Below, in pieces: positions 17,911 to 25,471 of a DNA stretch of 40,609 bases (positions are counted from its first letter, which is position 1; each line of letters opens with the position of its first letter). The notes beneath the pieces are model-generated. The model worked only from the letters and a program-made list of their open reading frames with translations. It was not told where the DNA came from and did no database searches. The stretch lies in contig CACYSG010000054.1 of assembly GCA_902776955.1 (NCBI GenBank), positions 1 to 40,609 of the forward strand, written 5' to 3'. A program made the translations under genes and the position numbers. This DNA is from an uncultured Bacteroidales bacterium. GTDB taxonomy: Bacteria; Bacteroidota; Bacteroidia; Bacteroidales; Muribaculaceae.

Positions 17911-19224
17911 CTAGCGGCCGATGCAGTAGTAAGTGAAGCCCAGTTCCTCAAGCTCGTTGCCGTCATAGACGTTGCGGCCGTCGATGATGAGCGGTGCCTT
18001 CATCAGGCTTTTGACGGTCTGCCAGGCGGGAATGCGGAATTGACGCCACTCGGTCAGCAGCATCACGGCATCGGCGCCCTTGACGGCGTCATACATGTCC
18101 AGTCCGCAATAGACTGAGCTCCAGCGGCGCTTGGTGGCATTCATCGCCACGGGATCATAGACGCGCACATGGCATCCGGCTTCCATCAGCAGGTTGATGG
18201 TGTCGATGGCGGGAGCGGCGGTCATGTCGTCGGTCTCGGGCTTGAAACTCAGGCCCCACAGGGCGACGGTCTTTCCCTCGAGGTCTCCCTTGTAGTGGTT
18301 GTTGAGCTTCTTGAACAGGATGTGTTTCTGTCGGTTGTTGACATTCTCGACAGCCTTGAGGATTTCCATGTCATAGTTGTGCTCGCTGCCTATCTTGATG
18401 AGGTCGTTGATGTCCTGGGGAAACAGCGTGCCGCCATATCCGCAGCCCGGGAAGATGTACTTGGGACCGATGCGGCTGTCGGTGCCGACGCCGTGGCGCA
18501 CGATGTTGATGTCGGCTCCCACAATCTCGCACAGGTTGGCGATCTCGTTCATGAAGCTCACGCGGGTGGCGAGCATCGACGTGGCAGCATACTTGATCAT
18601 CTCGGCCGTGCGGGTGTCGGTATAGATGACGGTGCGGTTATTGTGCATCAGGATGGTGCGGTACAGGCGTTCCATGGCCTGGCGCGCACTCGCCGTCTCG
18701 GTGCCGATGACGATGCGGTCGGGTTTCATGAAGTCCTTGATGCCGTTGCCCTCGGTGAGGAAGTCGGGATTGCTGGCGACGTCAAACTTGATGTCCGCTC
18801 CGCGTGCTTCAAGCGTCTCGCCGATGATTTTGGTCACGTGGTGGGCTGTTCCCACAGGGACTGTCGACTTGATGACAAACACGCTGTAGCGCGTGATGTA
18901 TTGCCCGAAGTCCTTGGCGATGTCAAGAATCGGTCCCAGGTCGGTCAAGCCGTCGGCATCGGTCGTCGTGTCGATAGCGCAGAAGACGAAGTCCTGATCG
19001 ATGAATCCCTTTTTATAGTCGCTCGAGAAAGTCAGCCGCTTGTCGCTCACGTTGCGCCCGATCATGTTGTCCAATCCCGGCTCATAGATGGGAATAGCCC
19101 CATAGACGAGACGGTTAATCTTTTGGCTGTCACGGTCCACACAGGTCACGTTCACACCCAGGTCGGCAAAGCAAGTTCCGCTCACCAGACCCACATATCC
19201 TGTTCCTACTATCGAAACATTCAT
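17911..19224 (-). CDS. UDP-glucose/GDP-mannose dehydrogenase family protein lacking the catalytic cysteine
   Basis: A 437-residue homologue of UDP-glucose 6-dehydrogenase, which oxidises UDP-glucose to UDP-glucuronate with two NAD+ for capsule and surface polysaccharides. The NAD-binding GTGYVG motif is at 7-12, the central AEMIKYA helix holds the conserved lysine (Lys211), and the C-terminal UDP-binding domain contains LWGLSFKPETDD. However, the signature that normally reads GYGGSCFPKD reads GYGGTLFPQD: Leu267 replaces the catalytic cysteine, and Thr215 stands where an active-site asparagine is usual. The codon for 267 is CTG, not a single-base change from Cys. A nearby cysteine (Cys261) is the only obvious substitute. 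The frame is intact. It may be a divergent subfamily with changed chemistry or an inactive paralogue. Confidence 0.85.
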   Translation of the reverse strand: MNVSIVGTGYVGLVSGTCFADLGVNVTCVDRDSQKINRLVYGAIPIYEPGLDNMIGRNVSDKRLTFSSDYKKGFIDQDFVFCAIDTTTDADGLTDLGPILDIAKDFGQYITRYSVFVIKSTVPVGTAHHVTKIIGETLEARGADIKFDVASNPDFLTEGNGIKDFMKPDRIVIGTETASARQAMERLYRTILMHNNRTVIYTDTRTAEMIKYAATSMLATRVSFMNEIANLCEIVGADINIVRHGVGTDSRIGPKYIFPGCGYGGTLFPQDINDLIKIGSEHNYDMEILKAVENVNNRQKHILFKKLNNHYKGDLEGKTVALWGLSFKPETDDMTAAPAIDTINLLMEAGCHVRVYDPVAMNATKRRWSSVYCGLDMYDAVKGADAVMLLTEWRQFRIPAWQTVKSLMKAPLIIDGRNVYDGNELEELGFTYYCIGR

Positions 19225-19272
19225 AATAATCGATTTTATGCTCTGTTATAGCTTACTAACCTATTGAATTTG

Positions 19273-19280
19273 CAAATATA
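19273..19280 (-). promoter_or_regulatory. Probable -7 element for the UDP-sugar dehydrogenase gene
   Basis: On the minus strand this reads TATATTTG, an exact TAnnTTTG match, about 49 nt before the start codon. No good TTTG lies at the expected distance upstream. Confidence 0.45.
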
Positions 19281-19301
19281 GTATGATTTTATTAAAAATT
19301 C

Positions 19302-19332
19302 TTGTGTTTTCCATTAAAAATTGCTAAGTTTG
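19302..19332 (+). promoter_or_regulatory. Promoter of the aquaporin gene
   Basis: TTG at 19302-19304, a 20-nt spacer and TAAGTTTG at 19325-19332. The leader before the ATG at 19406 would be about 65 nt. It is divergent from the dehydrogenase promoter, so the two share a control region. Confidence 0.7.
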
Positions 19333-19405
19333 CCCATTCCAAAAACGAATTGTTTTTCACTCAGGAAATTAACTTGTTTAACCAAATAAAAGAATTATTG
19401 AAACT

Positions 19406-20098
19406 ATGAAAAAGTATTTAGCTGAAATGGTAGGCACGATGGTCCTCGTCCTGATGGGATGTGGCGTTGCCGTTAGTCTGGGTTGTAACCCCATTACCAA
19501 CATCCCCGCTGTTGTGGGTACCGCGCTGGCGTTCGGTCTGGCTGTCGTTGCCATGGCCTACACCATCGGCGGCATCAGCGGTTGCCACATCAACCCCGCC
19601 ATTACCCTGGGCGTGTTCCTGAGTGGCCGCATGAGCGCTAAGGATTGCGTCATGTACATGATTTTCCAGGTTATCGGCGCCTTTATCGGTTCAGTTCTAC
19701 TCTACCTGCTCACGACCAATGTGACGGGTATGGAAGGCACGGGTGCCAACGACTTGCAGGAGGGCGTTTCGGTCCTGGGCGGTCTGTTGGCCGAGATTAT
19801 CTTCACCTGCGTCTTTGTTCTTGTTGTGCTGGGTGCTACTGCCAAGACCAACGGTGCCACCAACAACTTTGCTGGCCTGGCCATCGGTCTGTCGCTGGTA
19901 CTCGTTCACCTCGTGTGCATCCGTTACACGGGCACCTCGGTTAACCCCGCCCGTTCGATTGCTCCCGCCGTCTTCCAGGGCGGCACCGCGCTGACTAACC
20001 TGTGGATCTTCATCGTCGGCCCGTTCGTCGGTGGTGCGCTCGCAGCTTGCATCTGGAAAATCATCGACTGCAACTGCGACAAGAAACCCGAGGAATAA
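19406..20098 (+). CDS. aqpZ: Aquaporin Z-like water channel
   Basis: A 230-residue inner-membrane channel of the MIP family with six helices and two half-helix NPA motifs: NPA at 63-65 and NPAR in TSVNPARS near 185. The selectivity-filter histidine in VLVHLVCIRYTGTSVNPAR, with the following threonine and arginine, matches the narrow water-selective filter of AqpZ rather than a glycerol facilitator. It would tetramerise in the inner membrane and permit rapid water flow. The gene is monocistronic, with its own promoter and a strong terminator. Confidence 0.9.
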   Translation: MKKYLAEMVGTMVLVLMGCGVAVSLGCNPITNIPAVVGTALAFGLAVVAMAYTIGGISGCHINPAITLGVFLSGRMSAKDCVMYMIFQVIGAFIGSVLLYLLTTNVTGMEGTGANDLQEGVSVLGGLLAEIIFTCVFVLVVLGATAKTNGATNNFAGLAIGLSLVLVHLVCIRYTGTSVNPARSIAPAVFQGGTALTNLWIFIVGPFVGGALAACIWKIIDCNCDKKPEE

Positions 20099-20121
20099 GC
20101 ACGTTTTACTTTAAATTTATC

Positions 20122-20163
20122 AAATTGACGGGGAGTGGCAAATACCGCTCCCCGTCAATTTTG
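20122..20163. terminator. Terminator between aquaporin and LRR-dockerin genes
   Basis: A 17-bp stem (20122-20138 with 20145-20161) with one G-T pair and a 6-base loop, with A/T flanks on both sides. It lies between convergent genes and can serve both. Confidence 0.85.
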
Positions 20164-20184
20164 ATATCAAGGAATAGTGTTGGC

Positions 20185-21588
20185 TCAATTGCTGTTGAGC
20201 AACCTATTAATGAGTATGATGATGTCAGAAATATTGGCTACGCCATCATCGTTCATGTCGGCGTTAGCAAACGCGTTTGGTGACAAATCATCTTCCAAAA
20301 GATAGTTGATTAATAGGGTCGCGTCACTGACGTTGAAATCGCCATCACCGTTCACGTCGCCAGGCTCAGGGGAGACAATCGCTTGGATGTTGCCGAAATT
20401 CTTCCAATAGTCTGCATTTTGATAGGCAGACACCGATGCCGCTGGAACGTAAAGCGTGGCCTGGTTAATGTTGGAATACAAGAATGTACTGGAAGAGACA
20501 GCAGGAGGTGTCGTCGCTAGACAGGTGAGGCTCGTCAGATGGCTGCACAAAGTAAACGCATAATGACCGATGGACGTGACACCGCTGGGGATTGTTAAGC
20601 TGGTTAATCCATAGCAGTTTCCAAAGGCATTGAGACCGATTGATGTGACGGTGTTGGGGATGTCGACGTTTGTCAGCCTCTCGCATTGATAGAACAGGTA
20701 ATCCTCGATGGTTGTGACACCGTTGGGAATGGTGATACTGGTGAATTGTTTGCAGTTAGCAAACGCATATCTGCCGATTGTTGTTACCGCGTTTGGGATT
20801 GTAATATTGCTAAGATTGCTACAACCATAGAATGCCCACTTCCCGATTGAAGTGATGTCGTCATGGAGGGTAACGCTGGTCAATGCCTCGCCTCCCTCGA
20901 AGATATGGTCCGGAACCGACGTGATGTAACTGGGAAAGACCACATCTGTGATTTCAATACCATTCAAGAACAAGTGCCCAGCATATAACAGGGGGTTGGA
21001 TTGTTCATCACCGAATGGAATGTTGAACCAAGCATCTAAATCTGTAATATCGACCCTGGTCAAGTTCCTGCAGCCGTAGAACGCATATCTGCCGACTGTT
21101 GTGAGGGTTGCGGGAATGTTGATGCTCGTGATGCTGGAACATTCATTGAACGCATTATTGCCGATTTCGGTGACGTTGTCGGGGATGTGAACGTTAGTCA
21201 AACTTGTGCAATAGTAGAATGTAGCTGCACTGATAACCGTGACGGCGTCGGGTATGTTGACATCAGTCAGGTTATTGCAGCTACTGAACGCATGTATGCC
21301 GATGGCCGATACTGAGTTGGGAATGCTCACACGGGTCAATTCAGTGGCTCCCATAAATGCGTGGTTACCGATAGCCGTGACGGGATAAGTTGTGCCCTCG
21401 TAGGTCACTGACGACGGGATTATCACTTCGCCAGAGTACTGATATTCGTTGTTTGCCGAGTGGGTTACTGTGGCTTCGTTGCCGTTGATGTCGTATAGAA
21501 TGCCGTTCACTTCGAAGTCGTGGGCCAGTACTGTCGCCGGCACCGACAGAGCCACCATCAGGATAATTGTTTTAAATAACTGTTTCAT
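20185..21588 (-). CDS. Secreted BspA-like leucine-rich repeat protein with C-terminal dockerin
   Basis: A 467-residue exported protein. The start at 21588 gives a clean signal peptide (MKQLFKTIILMVALSVPATVLA); an upstream ATG at 21594 would add two residues. After an N-terminal beta domain, about 12 LRR_5 repeats of the BspA type follow, each of roughly 23 residues with patterns such as IPNSVSAIGIHAF and IPDAVTVI. The C-terminal 60 residues hold two calcium-binding dockerin repeats (DVNGDGDFNVSDATLLINYLL and a second copy with DMNDDGVANISD). BspA-like proteins mediate adhesion; dockerins bind cohesins or serve as calcium-bound surface tails. No cohesin is in the window, so the partner is unknown. 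Confidence 0.85.
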   Translation of the reverse strand: MKQLFKTIILMVALSVPATVLAHDFEVNGILYDINGNEATVTHSANNEYQYSGEVIIPSSVTYEGTTYPVTAIGNHAFMGATELTRVSIPNSVSAIGIHAFSSCNNLTDVNIPDAVTVISAATFYYCTSLTNVHIPDNVTEIGNNAFNECSSITSINIPATLTTVGRYAFYGCRNLTRVDITDLDAWFNIPFGDEQSNPLLYAGHLFLNGIEITDVVFPSYITSVPDHIFEGGEALTSVTLHDDITSIGKWAFYGCSNLSNITIPNAVTTIGRYAFANCKQFTSITIPNGVTTIEDYLFYQCERLTNVDIPNTVTSIGLNAFGNCYGLTSLTIPSGVTSIGHYAFTLCSHLTSLTCLATTPPAVSSSTFLYSNINQATLYVPAASVSAYQNADYWKNFGNIQAIVSPEPGDVNGDGDFNVSDATLLINYLLEDDLSPNAFANADMNDDGVANISDIIILINRLLNSN

Positions 21589-21627
21589 AGTCATGAGGGT
21601 ATATAGGGTTATGATGATAATTTCTTC

Positions 21628-21635
21628 CAAATTTA
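21628..21635 (-). promoter_or_regulatory. Probable -7 element for the LRR-dockerin gene
   Basis: On the minus strand TAAATTTG, an exact TAnnTTTG match about 40 nt before the start at 21588. The -33 element is poor. Confidence 0.45.
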
Positions 21636-21784
21636 GGCATAATCTCTTAAATATACAGATTTGTCTCAAAAAAATAACGAAAAACAATGAAAAACAGTGA
21701 ACGAAGTCCTGTGGTTGTTTGTGAAAAACGATTTATATGCCCTCAGAAATCTCAGATTTTTCAGTTGTTGCTTCTCCCACTGTC

Positions 21785-21847
21785 GTCTAACGTCTAACGT
21801 CTAAAGTCTAATGTCTAACGTCTAACGTCTAATGTCTAACGTCTAAA
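21785..21847. repeat. Nine tandem copies of the heptamer GTCTAAN
   Basis: Nine uninterrupted 7-bp units; the first six bases never vary and the last is c, c, a, t, c, c, t, c, a. It lies in the gap between the divergent LRR-dockerin and DUF4332 genes, about 65 nt upstream of the DUF4332 promoter. Length variation by slippage is plausible. Confidence 0.9.
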
Positions 21848-21888
21848 ACCTCCAAGAACAAAAATCTTCGCTAAAAAATGTGAATTCT

Positions 21889-21920
21889 TTTGTTGGATTG
21901 GCAGATTGTTTGTAATTTTA
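21889..21920 (+). promoter_or_regulatory. Probable promoter of the DUF4332 gene
   Basis: TTTG at 21889-21892, a 20-nt spacer and TAATTTTA at 21913-21920, one mismatch from TAnnTTTG. The leader would be about 50 nt. Confidence 0.5.
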
Positions 21921-21977
21921 GAGCGCTGAATAGTGAGACTTTTTTATTAATCATATCCAATTAATTAATTTTACATT

Positions 21978-22385
21978 ATGAATTACAAGATTATTGACAT
22001 TGAAGGAATTGGGGACGTATATGCTCCCAAACTGATTGAGGCGGGAATTGAGACGGTTGAGCAGCTGCTTGACGCCTGTGAGGCCCCCACGGGACGCAAA
22101 CTGATTGCCGAGAAGACCGGCATCAGCGAGAAACTGATCCTGAAGTGGACCAACCATGCCGACCTGTTCCGCATCAACGGCATCGGCCCGCAGTTTGCCG
22201 AGCTGCTCGAGGCTGCCGGCGTGGATACTGTTAAGGAACTGCGTCACCGCGTTGCCGCTAACCTCGCCGCCAAGGTTGCCGAGATCAACGAGGAGAAACA
22301 CCTGTGTGGCCGTGTGCCCGCCGAGGTCGAGATCCAGAAGATGATTGACCAGGCCAAGGAACTTCCTCCCCGCATGACCTACTGA
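21978..22385 (+). CDS. DUF4332 helix-hairpin-helix protein
   Basis: A 135-residue cytosolic protein made of two helix-hairpin-helix units, around IEGIGDVYAPKLIEAGIETVEQLL (about 4-30) and INGIGPQFAELLEAAGVDTVKELR (about 63-87). This is the layout of DUF4332 proteins. The fold binds DNA non-specifically in repair proteins, but the function of this family is not established. It has its own promoter and terminator. Its gene is GC-rich and looks native. Confidence 0.8.
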   Translation: MNYKIIDIEGIGDVYAPKLIEAGIETVEQLLDACEAPTGRKLIAEKTGISEKLILKWTNHADLFRINGIGPQFAELLEAAGVDTVKELRHRVAANLAAKVAEINEEKHLCGRVPAEVEIQKMIDQAKELPPRMTY

Positions 22386-22410
22386 TCGAGGCCATCAGCC
22401 CCAACATAAC

Positions 22411-22457
22411 AATTAGGGTATGTCAACGATGAATGACATACCCTAATTTGTTTTTTT
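22411..22457 (+). terminator. Intrinsic terminator after DUF4332
   Basis: A perfect 15-bp stem (22411-22425 with 22434-22448), 8-base loop, and seven T residues at 22451-22457. The convergent lipoprotein gene ends at 22476 and may use the same stem from the other side. Confidence 0.9.
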
Positions 22458-22475
22458 GGGGTCTAGGGAAGGGAG

Positions 22476-22850
22476 CTATTTCACTTTTGTGTAAAGGATA
22501 TAGTCACTTTCGTCCCCGCTATTACCATAAATGTACAGGAAACCGTCTCTAATTTCGCCCGTACCCTTAGTGGTCTTGCCATCTTCGGTAATCTTGATGA
22601 CAATAAGGCCGCCGTTTTCGGTCCAGGTAAAGGGTGCTTCCAGAATAGTCACTTGGTTATCGGTGATCCAGATGAGGCCTTTATGAGTTGAGTCGAACTT
22701 GATATGGAACAATTCGTCTTCAGGGCCATTGACTTCAACCCATTCTCCAATAAGTTGTTTACTGAAAAAATCGGGATCGCCCTTGTCGTCTCCACATGAT
22801 GAGAACAGCAAAGGCATCATTAATGTCATCAATAATAGTAACTTTTTCAT
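22476..22850 (-). CDS. Small lipoprotein, lipocalin-like
   Basis: A 124-residue lipoprotein with a clear lipobox (FSSC, Cys19). The mature part begins with a QLIGEWVEV stretch and is predicted to be all beta, like the lipocalin-like small lipoproteins common in Bacteroidales. No function can be assigned. It is monocistronic and AT-richer than its neighbours; no good promoter was found upstream. Confidence 0.7.
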   Translation of the reverse strand: MKKLLLLMTLMMPLLFSSCGDDKGDPDFFSKQLIGEWVEVNGPEDELFHIKFDSTHKGLIWITDNQVTILEAPFTWTENGGLIVIKITEDGKTTKGTGEIRDGFLYIYGNSGDESDYILYTKVK

Positions 22851-23003
22851 CTCTTTTAAGTTTTAAGCTAGTTAATAATATATTGGATGTCAGTTTGTTG
22901 GTATATATTCAGGCAATGATATGGCCGTTGGTCTAACCTTTAGCTTGGCCTAGCCAAAACCTGCAGGGTTAATGCAAAAAATTAGGTATGGCAGTAGGAG
23001 TGG

Positions 23004-24035
23004 TCAGGCAAGCGTGAGCTCGCCACAGAGGTCGCTGACCATGTATTTCTTGACCATGCCGGGGGAGTACTTCATGCCGAAGAGGAACATCATCTTGGTG
23101 ATGGCGGCCTCGCTGGTCATGTCGGCACCTCCGATGACGCCTGCGTCGAGCAGGGTTTTGCCGGTCTCATAAAGGGAGCAGTTCACTCCACCGTTGACAC
23201 ACTGGGTCACGTTGACAATGACCACACCGCGGTCCACGGCCTCCTGGATGCACTTGATGAACCAGGGGTGGCTGGGCGTGTTACCCGCGCCAAAGGTCTT
23301 GAGGACGATGCCCTTGATGCCGGGCGTGTGCAACAGGTAGTCGAGCGTTTGCTCGGTCATGCCGGGATTGAGCTCCAGGAACATGACGTTGGGGTCCATG
23401 TCGGTGCACACCCTCAAGGGGCGCGGCGGCATTTTCCTCAATCTGGCCTCGTTGTACTCGATGTCAAGCCCGATTTCGGCCAACTGGGGATAGTTGAAAC
23501 TCTTGAAGGCGTTGAAGTTGTCGGCACTCATCTTGGTGGCACGGTTGCCGCGCCACAGGTAGTTCTCGAACAGGATGGCGACTTCCTGCACGCGCGGGCG
23601 CCCCTTCTCGTCGATGGCGGCAGCGACCTGCAGGGCGGTGATGAGGTTTTCCTCGCCGTCGGTGCGCACCTCGCCGATGGGCAGCTGCGAACCGGTGATG
23701 ATGACGGGCTTGCACAGGTTCTCGAGCATGAAACTCAGCGCCGATGACGTGAAGGCCATCGTGTCGGTGCCGTGCAGCACGACGAAGCCGTCATAGCGGT
23801 CGTAGTGTTCCTCGATGGCCAATGCGATTTCGCGCCAGTGCGACGGATCCATGTTGGAACTGTCGATGGGCGGATTGAACTGGATGTTGTCGATGTCATA
23901 GTCCAGCTTCTTGACCTTGGGCACATTGTCCATCAAGTGTGAGAAGTCAAACGGCTGCAGGGCATGGGTCTCGGGATTCTCGATCATGCCGATGGTGCCG
24001 CCGGTATAGATGATGAGTATTTTAGGTCGGTTCAT
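23004..24035 (-). CDS. ansA: Type I L-asparaginase
   Basis: A 343-residue enzyme that hydrolyses L-asparagine to aspartate and ammonia, of the cytosolic AnsA type by length and absence of signal peptide. The first active-site motif YTGGTIGM holds Thr11 (the nucleophile position is in TGGT), and the second, HGTDTM (88-93), holds the Thr-Asp pair of the catalytic triad. The substrate-binding GEVRTDGEENL stretch is present. It is the last gene of the operon that starts with murF-alr, 31 nt after the esterase gene. Confidence 0.92.
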   Translation of the reverse strand: MNRPKILIIYTGGTIGMIENPETHALQPFDFSHLMDNVPKVKKLDYDIDNIQFNPPIDSSNMDPSHWREIALAIEEHYDRYDGFVVLHGTDTMAFTSSALSFMLENLCKPVIITGSQLPIGEVRTDGEENLITALQVAAAIDEKGRPRVQEVAILFENYLWRGNRATKMSADNFNAFKSFNYPQLAEIGLDIEYNEARLRKMPPRPLRVCTDMDPNVMFLELNPGMTEQTLDYLLHTPGIKGIVLKTFGAGNTPSHPWFIKCIQEAVDRGVVIVNVTQCVNGGVNCSLYETGKTLLDAGVIGGADMTSEAAITKMMFLFGMKYSPGMVKKYMVSDLCGELTLA

Positions 24036-24066
24036 AATTTATGCTGATGGTATGGTATACAAATGG

Positions 24067-25008
24067 TTAGTTGTTGGTTTCCTGTTCAGCCATGAGTTTG
24101 CGGCCGCGCGCAAATGCCTTGGAGAAGAACACCATGTGGTAGTCGAGCGCGCTCACCCAGTAGTCCCAGCTGTGGCGGCCGGGGCGCACGGTGAAGTCGT
24201 GGTCGATGCCTTGCTCGACGAGGTAGTCATGCAGGGCGATATTGTCCTTGATGAAGATGTCCTTGAGACCGTCGTCGATGATGATGTTCTGGGCGGGCTT
24301 GAGGGTGCTGGCCTTCAGCAGGCTGGCCAGTTGATAGACCGAGTGCTCCTTCCAGAGCTGCTCATTGTCGGCATATTCGCCCAAGCGCTCCTTGATGCGC
24401 CAGTTGTTGGGATACTTGGTGATGTCGGTGCATCCGCTCATGCTGCCGCAGGACCAGAACACGTCGGGGTGCTTCCATGCCAGTGACAGGGCACCGTGGC
24501 CGCCCATGCTCAGTCCCGTGATGGCGCGCATATAGCGGTTGGGATAGGTGCGGTAGTGTCTGTCAATATACTCGACGAGCTCCTTGCTGACGTAGGTCTC
24601 GAACTGCATCTTCGGGTCTACTGGCGAGTCCAGGTACCAGCTGTCCTGGCCATCGGGGCACACGATGATGCACTCATACCTGTCGGCCAGTGGCTTGAGG
24701 TCGGTCTTTTCCGACCAGTCACTGTAACAGCCCATCGCCCCGTGCAACAGGTAGAGCACAGGATAATGTTCGTCGGCAACGTGTTTGCCAAAATACTTCT
24801 TTGGCATGACGACGACGTTCTTGATTGGGCGGCCCATCGCCTGGCTCATCACCTCGATGGTGTCGACTTGAATGTTGGTCTCCTCATCGGGTGCGGCCAT
24901 TTCGATGGCGTCCGGCTTGCTGGGCGTCGTGTGCGCACAAGCAGTTGTCGCCATGAGCATCATGGCAGCAACCAGCGACAGCGATAACAATATGTTCTTT
25001 TTCATCAC
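24067..25008 (-). CDS. Exported alpha/beta-hydrolase esterase (esterase D/feruloyl esterase-like)
   Basis: A 313-residue secreted serine esterase. Signal peptide at 1-25; a TTAC sequence ending at Cys24 is a weak lipobox. The nucleophile is Ser167 in GLSMGGHG, the oxyanion HG motif is LLHGAMG near 88-94, and the catalytic histidine is in GRHSWDYW near residue 285. This matches the putative-esterase family that includes esterase D, feruloyl esterases and mycolyltransferases. The substrate, perhaps an acylated polysaccharide, is not shown. Two ATG codons are adjacent (25008 and 25005). It begins 4 nt after the tadA stop codon, so the genes are cotranscribed. Confidence 0.85.
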   Translation of the reverse strand: MMKKNILLSLSLVAAMMLMATTACAHTTPSKPDAIEMAAPDEETNIQVDTIEVMSQAMGRPIKNVVVMPKKYFGKHVADEHYPVLYLLHGAMGCYSDWSEKTDLKPLADRYECIIVCPDGQDSWYLDSPVDPKMQFETYVSKELVEYIDRHYRTYPNRYMRAITGLSMGGHGALSLAWKHPDVFWSCGSMSGCTDITKYPNNWRIKERLGEYADNEQLWKEHSVYQLASLLKASTLKPAQNIIIDDGLKDIFIKDNIALHDYLVEQGIDHDFTVRPGRHSWDYWVSALDYHMVFFSKAFARGRKLMAEQETNN

Positions 25009-25012
25009 TTCT

Positions 25013-25471
25013 CTATTTTTTAGCGGGTCGTTTTTTCTTGAAGAAATCGGTCATCAGCTTGGCGCACTCGTCCTTCAGGACACCGGCGGTGACGACCGTC
25101 TTGGGGTGGAACGGGGCGGTACACATCGTGTGGCAGCCGCGCTTGTCGTCGCTGGCGCCATAGACGATGCGGGCAATCTGGCTCCACGCCAGCGCCCCGG
25201 CACACATCAGGCAGGGCTCTACGGTGACATACAAGGTGCAGTCGGTCAGGTACTTGCCGCCCAACGTCGATGCCGCAGCCGTGATGGCCTGCATCTCGGC
25301 ATGGGCAGTGACGTCGGTGAGCGCCTCGGTCAGGTTGTGGCCGCGCCCGATGACGCGTCCCTTGCTCACGATGACGGCTCCGATGGGCACCTCGTCGCGT
25401 TCGAGCGCCTTGTGGGCCTCGTCAAGGGCCATGCGCATGAACTTCTGGTCGATATCCTCGTTTTTTATCAT
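25013..25471 (-). CDS. tadA: tRNA-specific adenosine deaminase
   Basis: A 152-residue zinc deaminase converting adenosine 34 of tRNA-Arg(ACG) to inosine. The zinc and proton-shuttle residues are His57 and Glu59 in AHAEMQAI and Cys87/Cys90 in PCLMC. Length and the N-terminal MALDEAHKA helix match TadA. Its ATG overlaps the TGA of the upstream LRR gene by 4 bases (ATGA), giving translational coupling. The position inside this operon is set out under the LRR gene. Confidence 0.93.
   Translation of the reverse strand: MIKNEDIDQKFMRMALDEAHKALERDEVPIGAVIVSKGRVIGRGHNLTEALTDVTAHAEMQAITAAASTLGGKYLTDCTLYVTVEPCLMCAGALAWSQIARIVYGASDDKRGCHTMCTAPFHPKTVVTAGVLKDECAKLMTDFFKKKRPAKK

Noticed and set aside
18169-19251. 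360-residue plus-strand open frame opposite the UDP-sugar dehydrogenase
   Set aside because: Antisense shadow of a conserved gene; valine- and aspartate-rich with no domain.
21785-21847. CRISPR or iteron-type replication origin
   Set aside because: Heptamers have no spacers, and there are no replication genes or DnaA-box cluster around.
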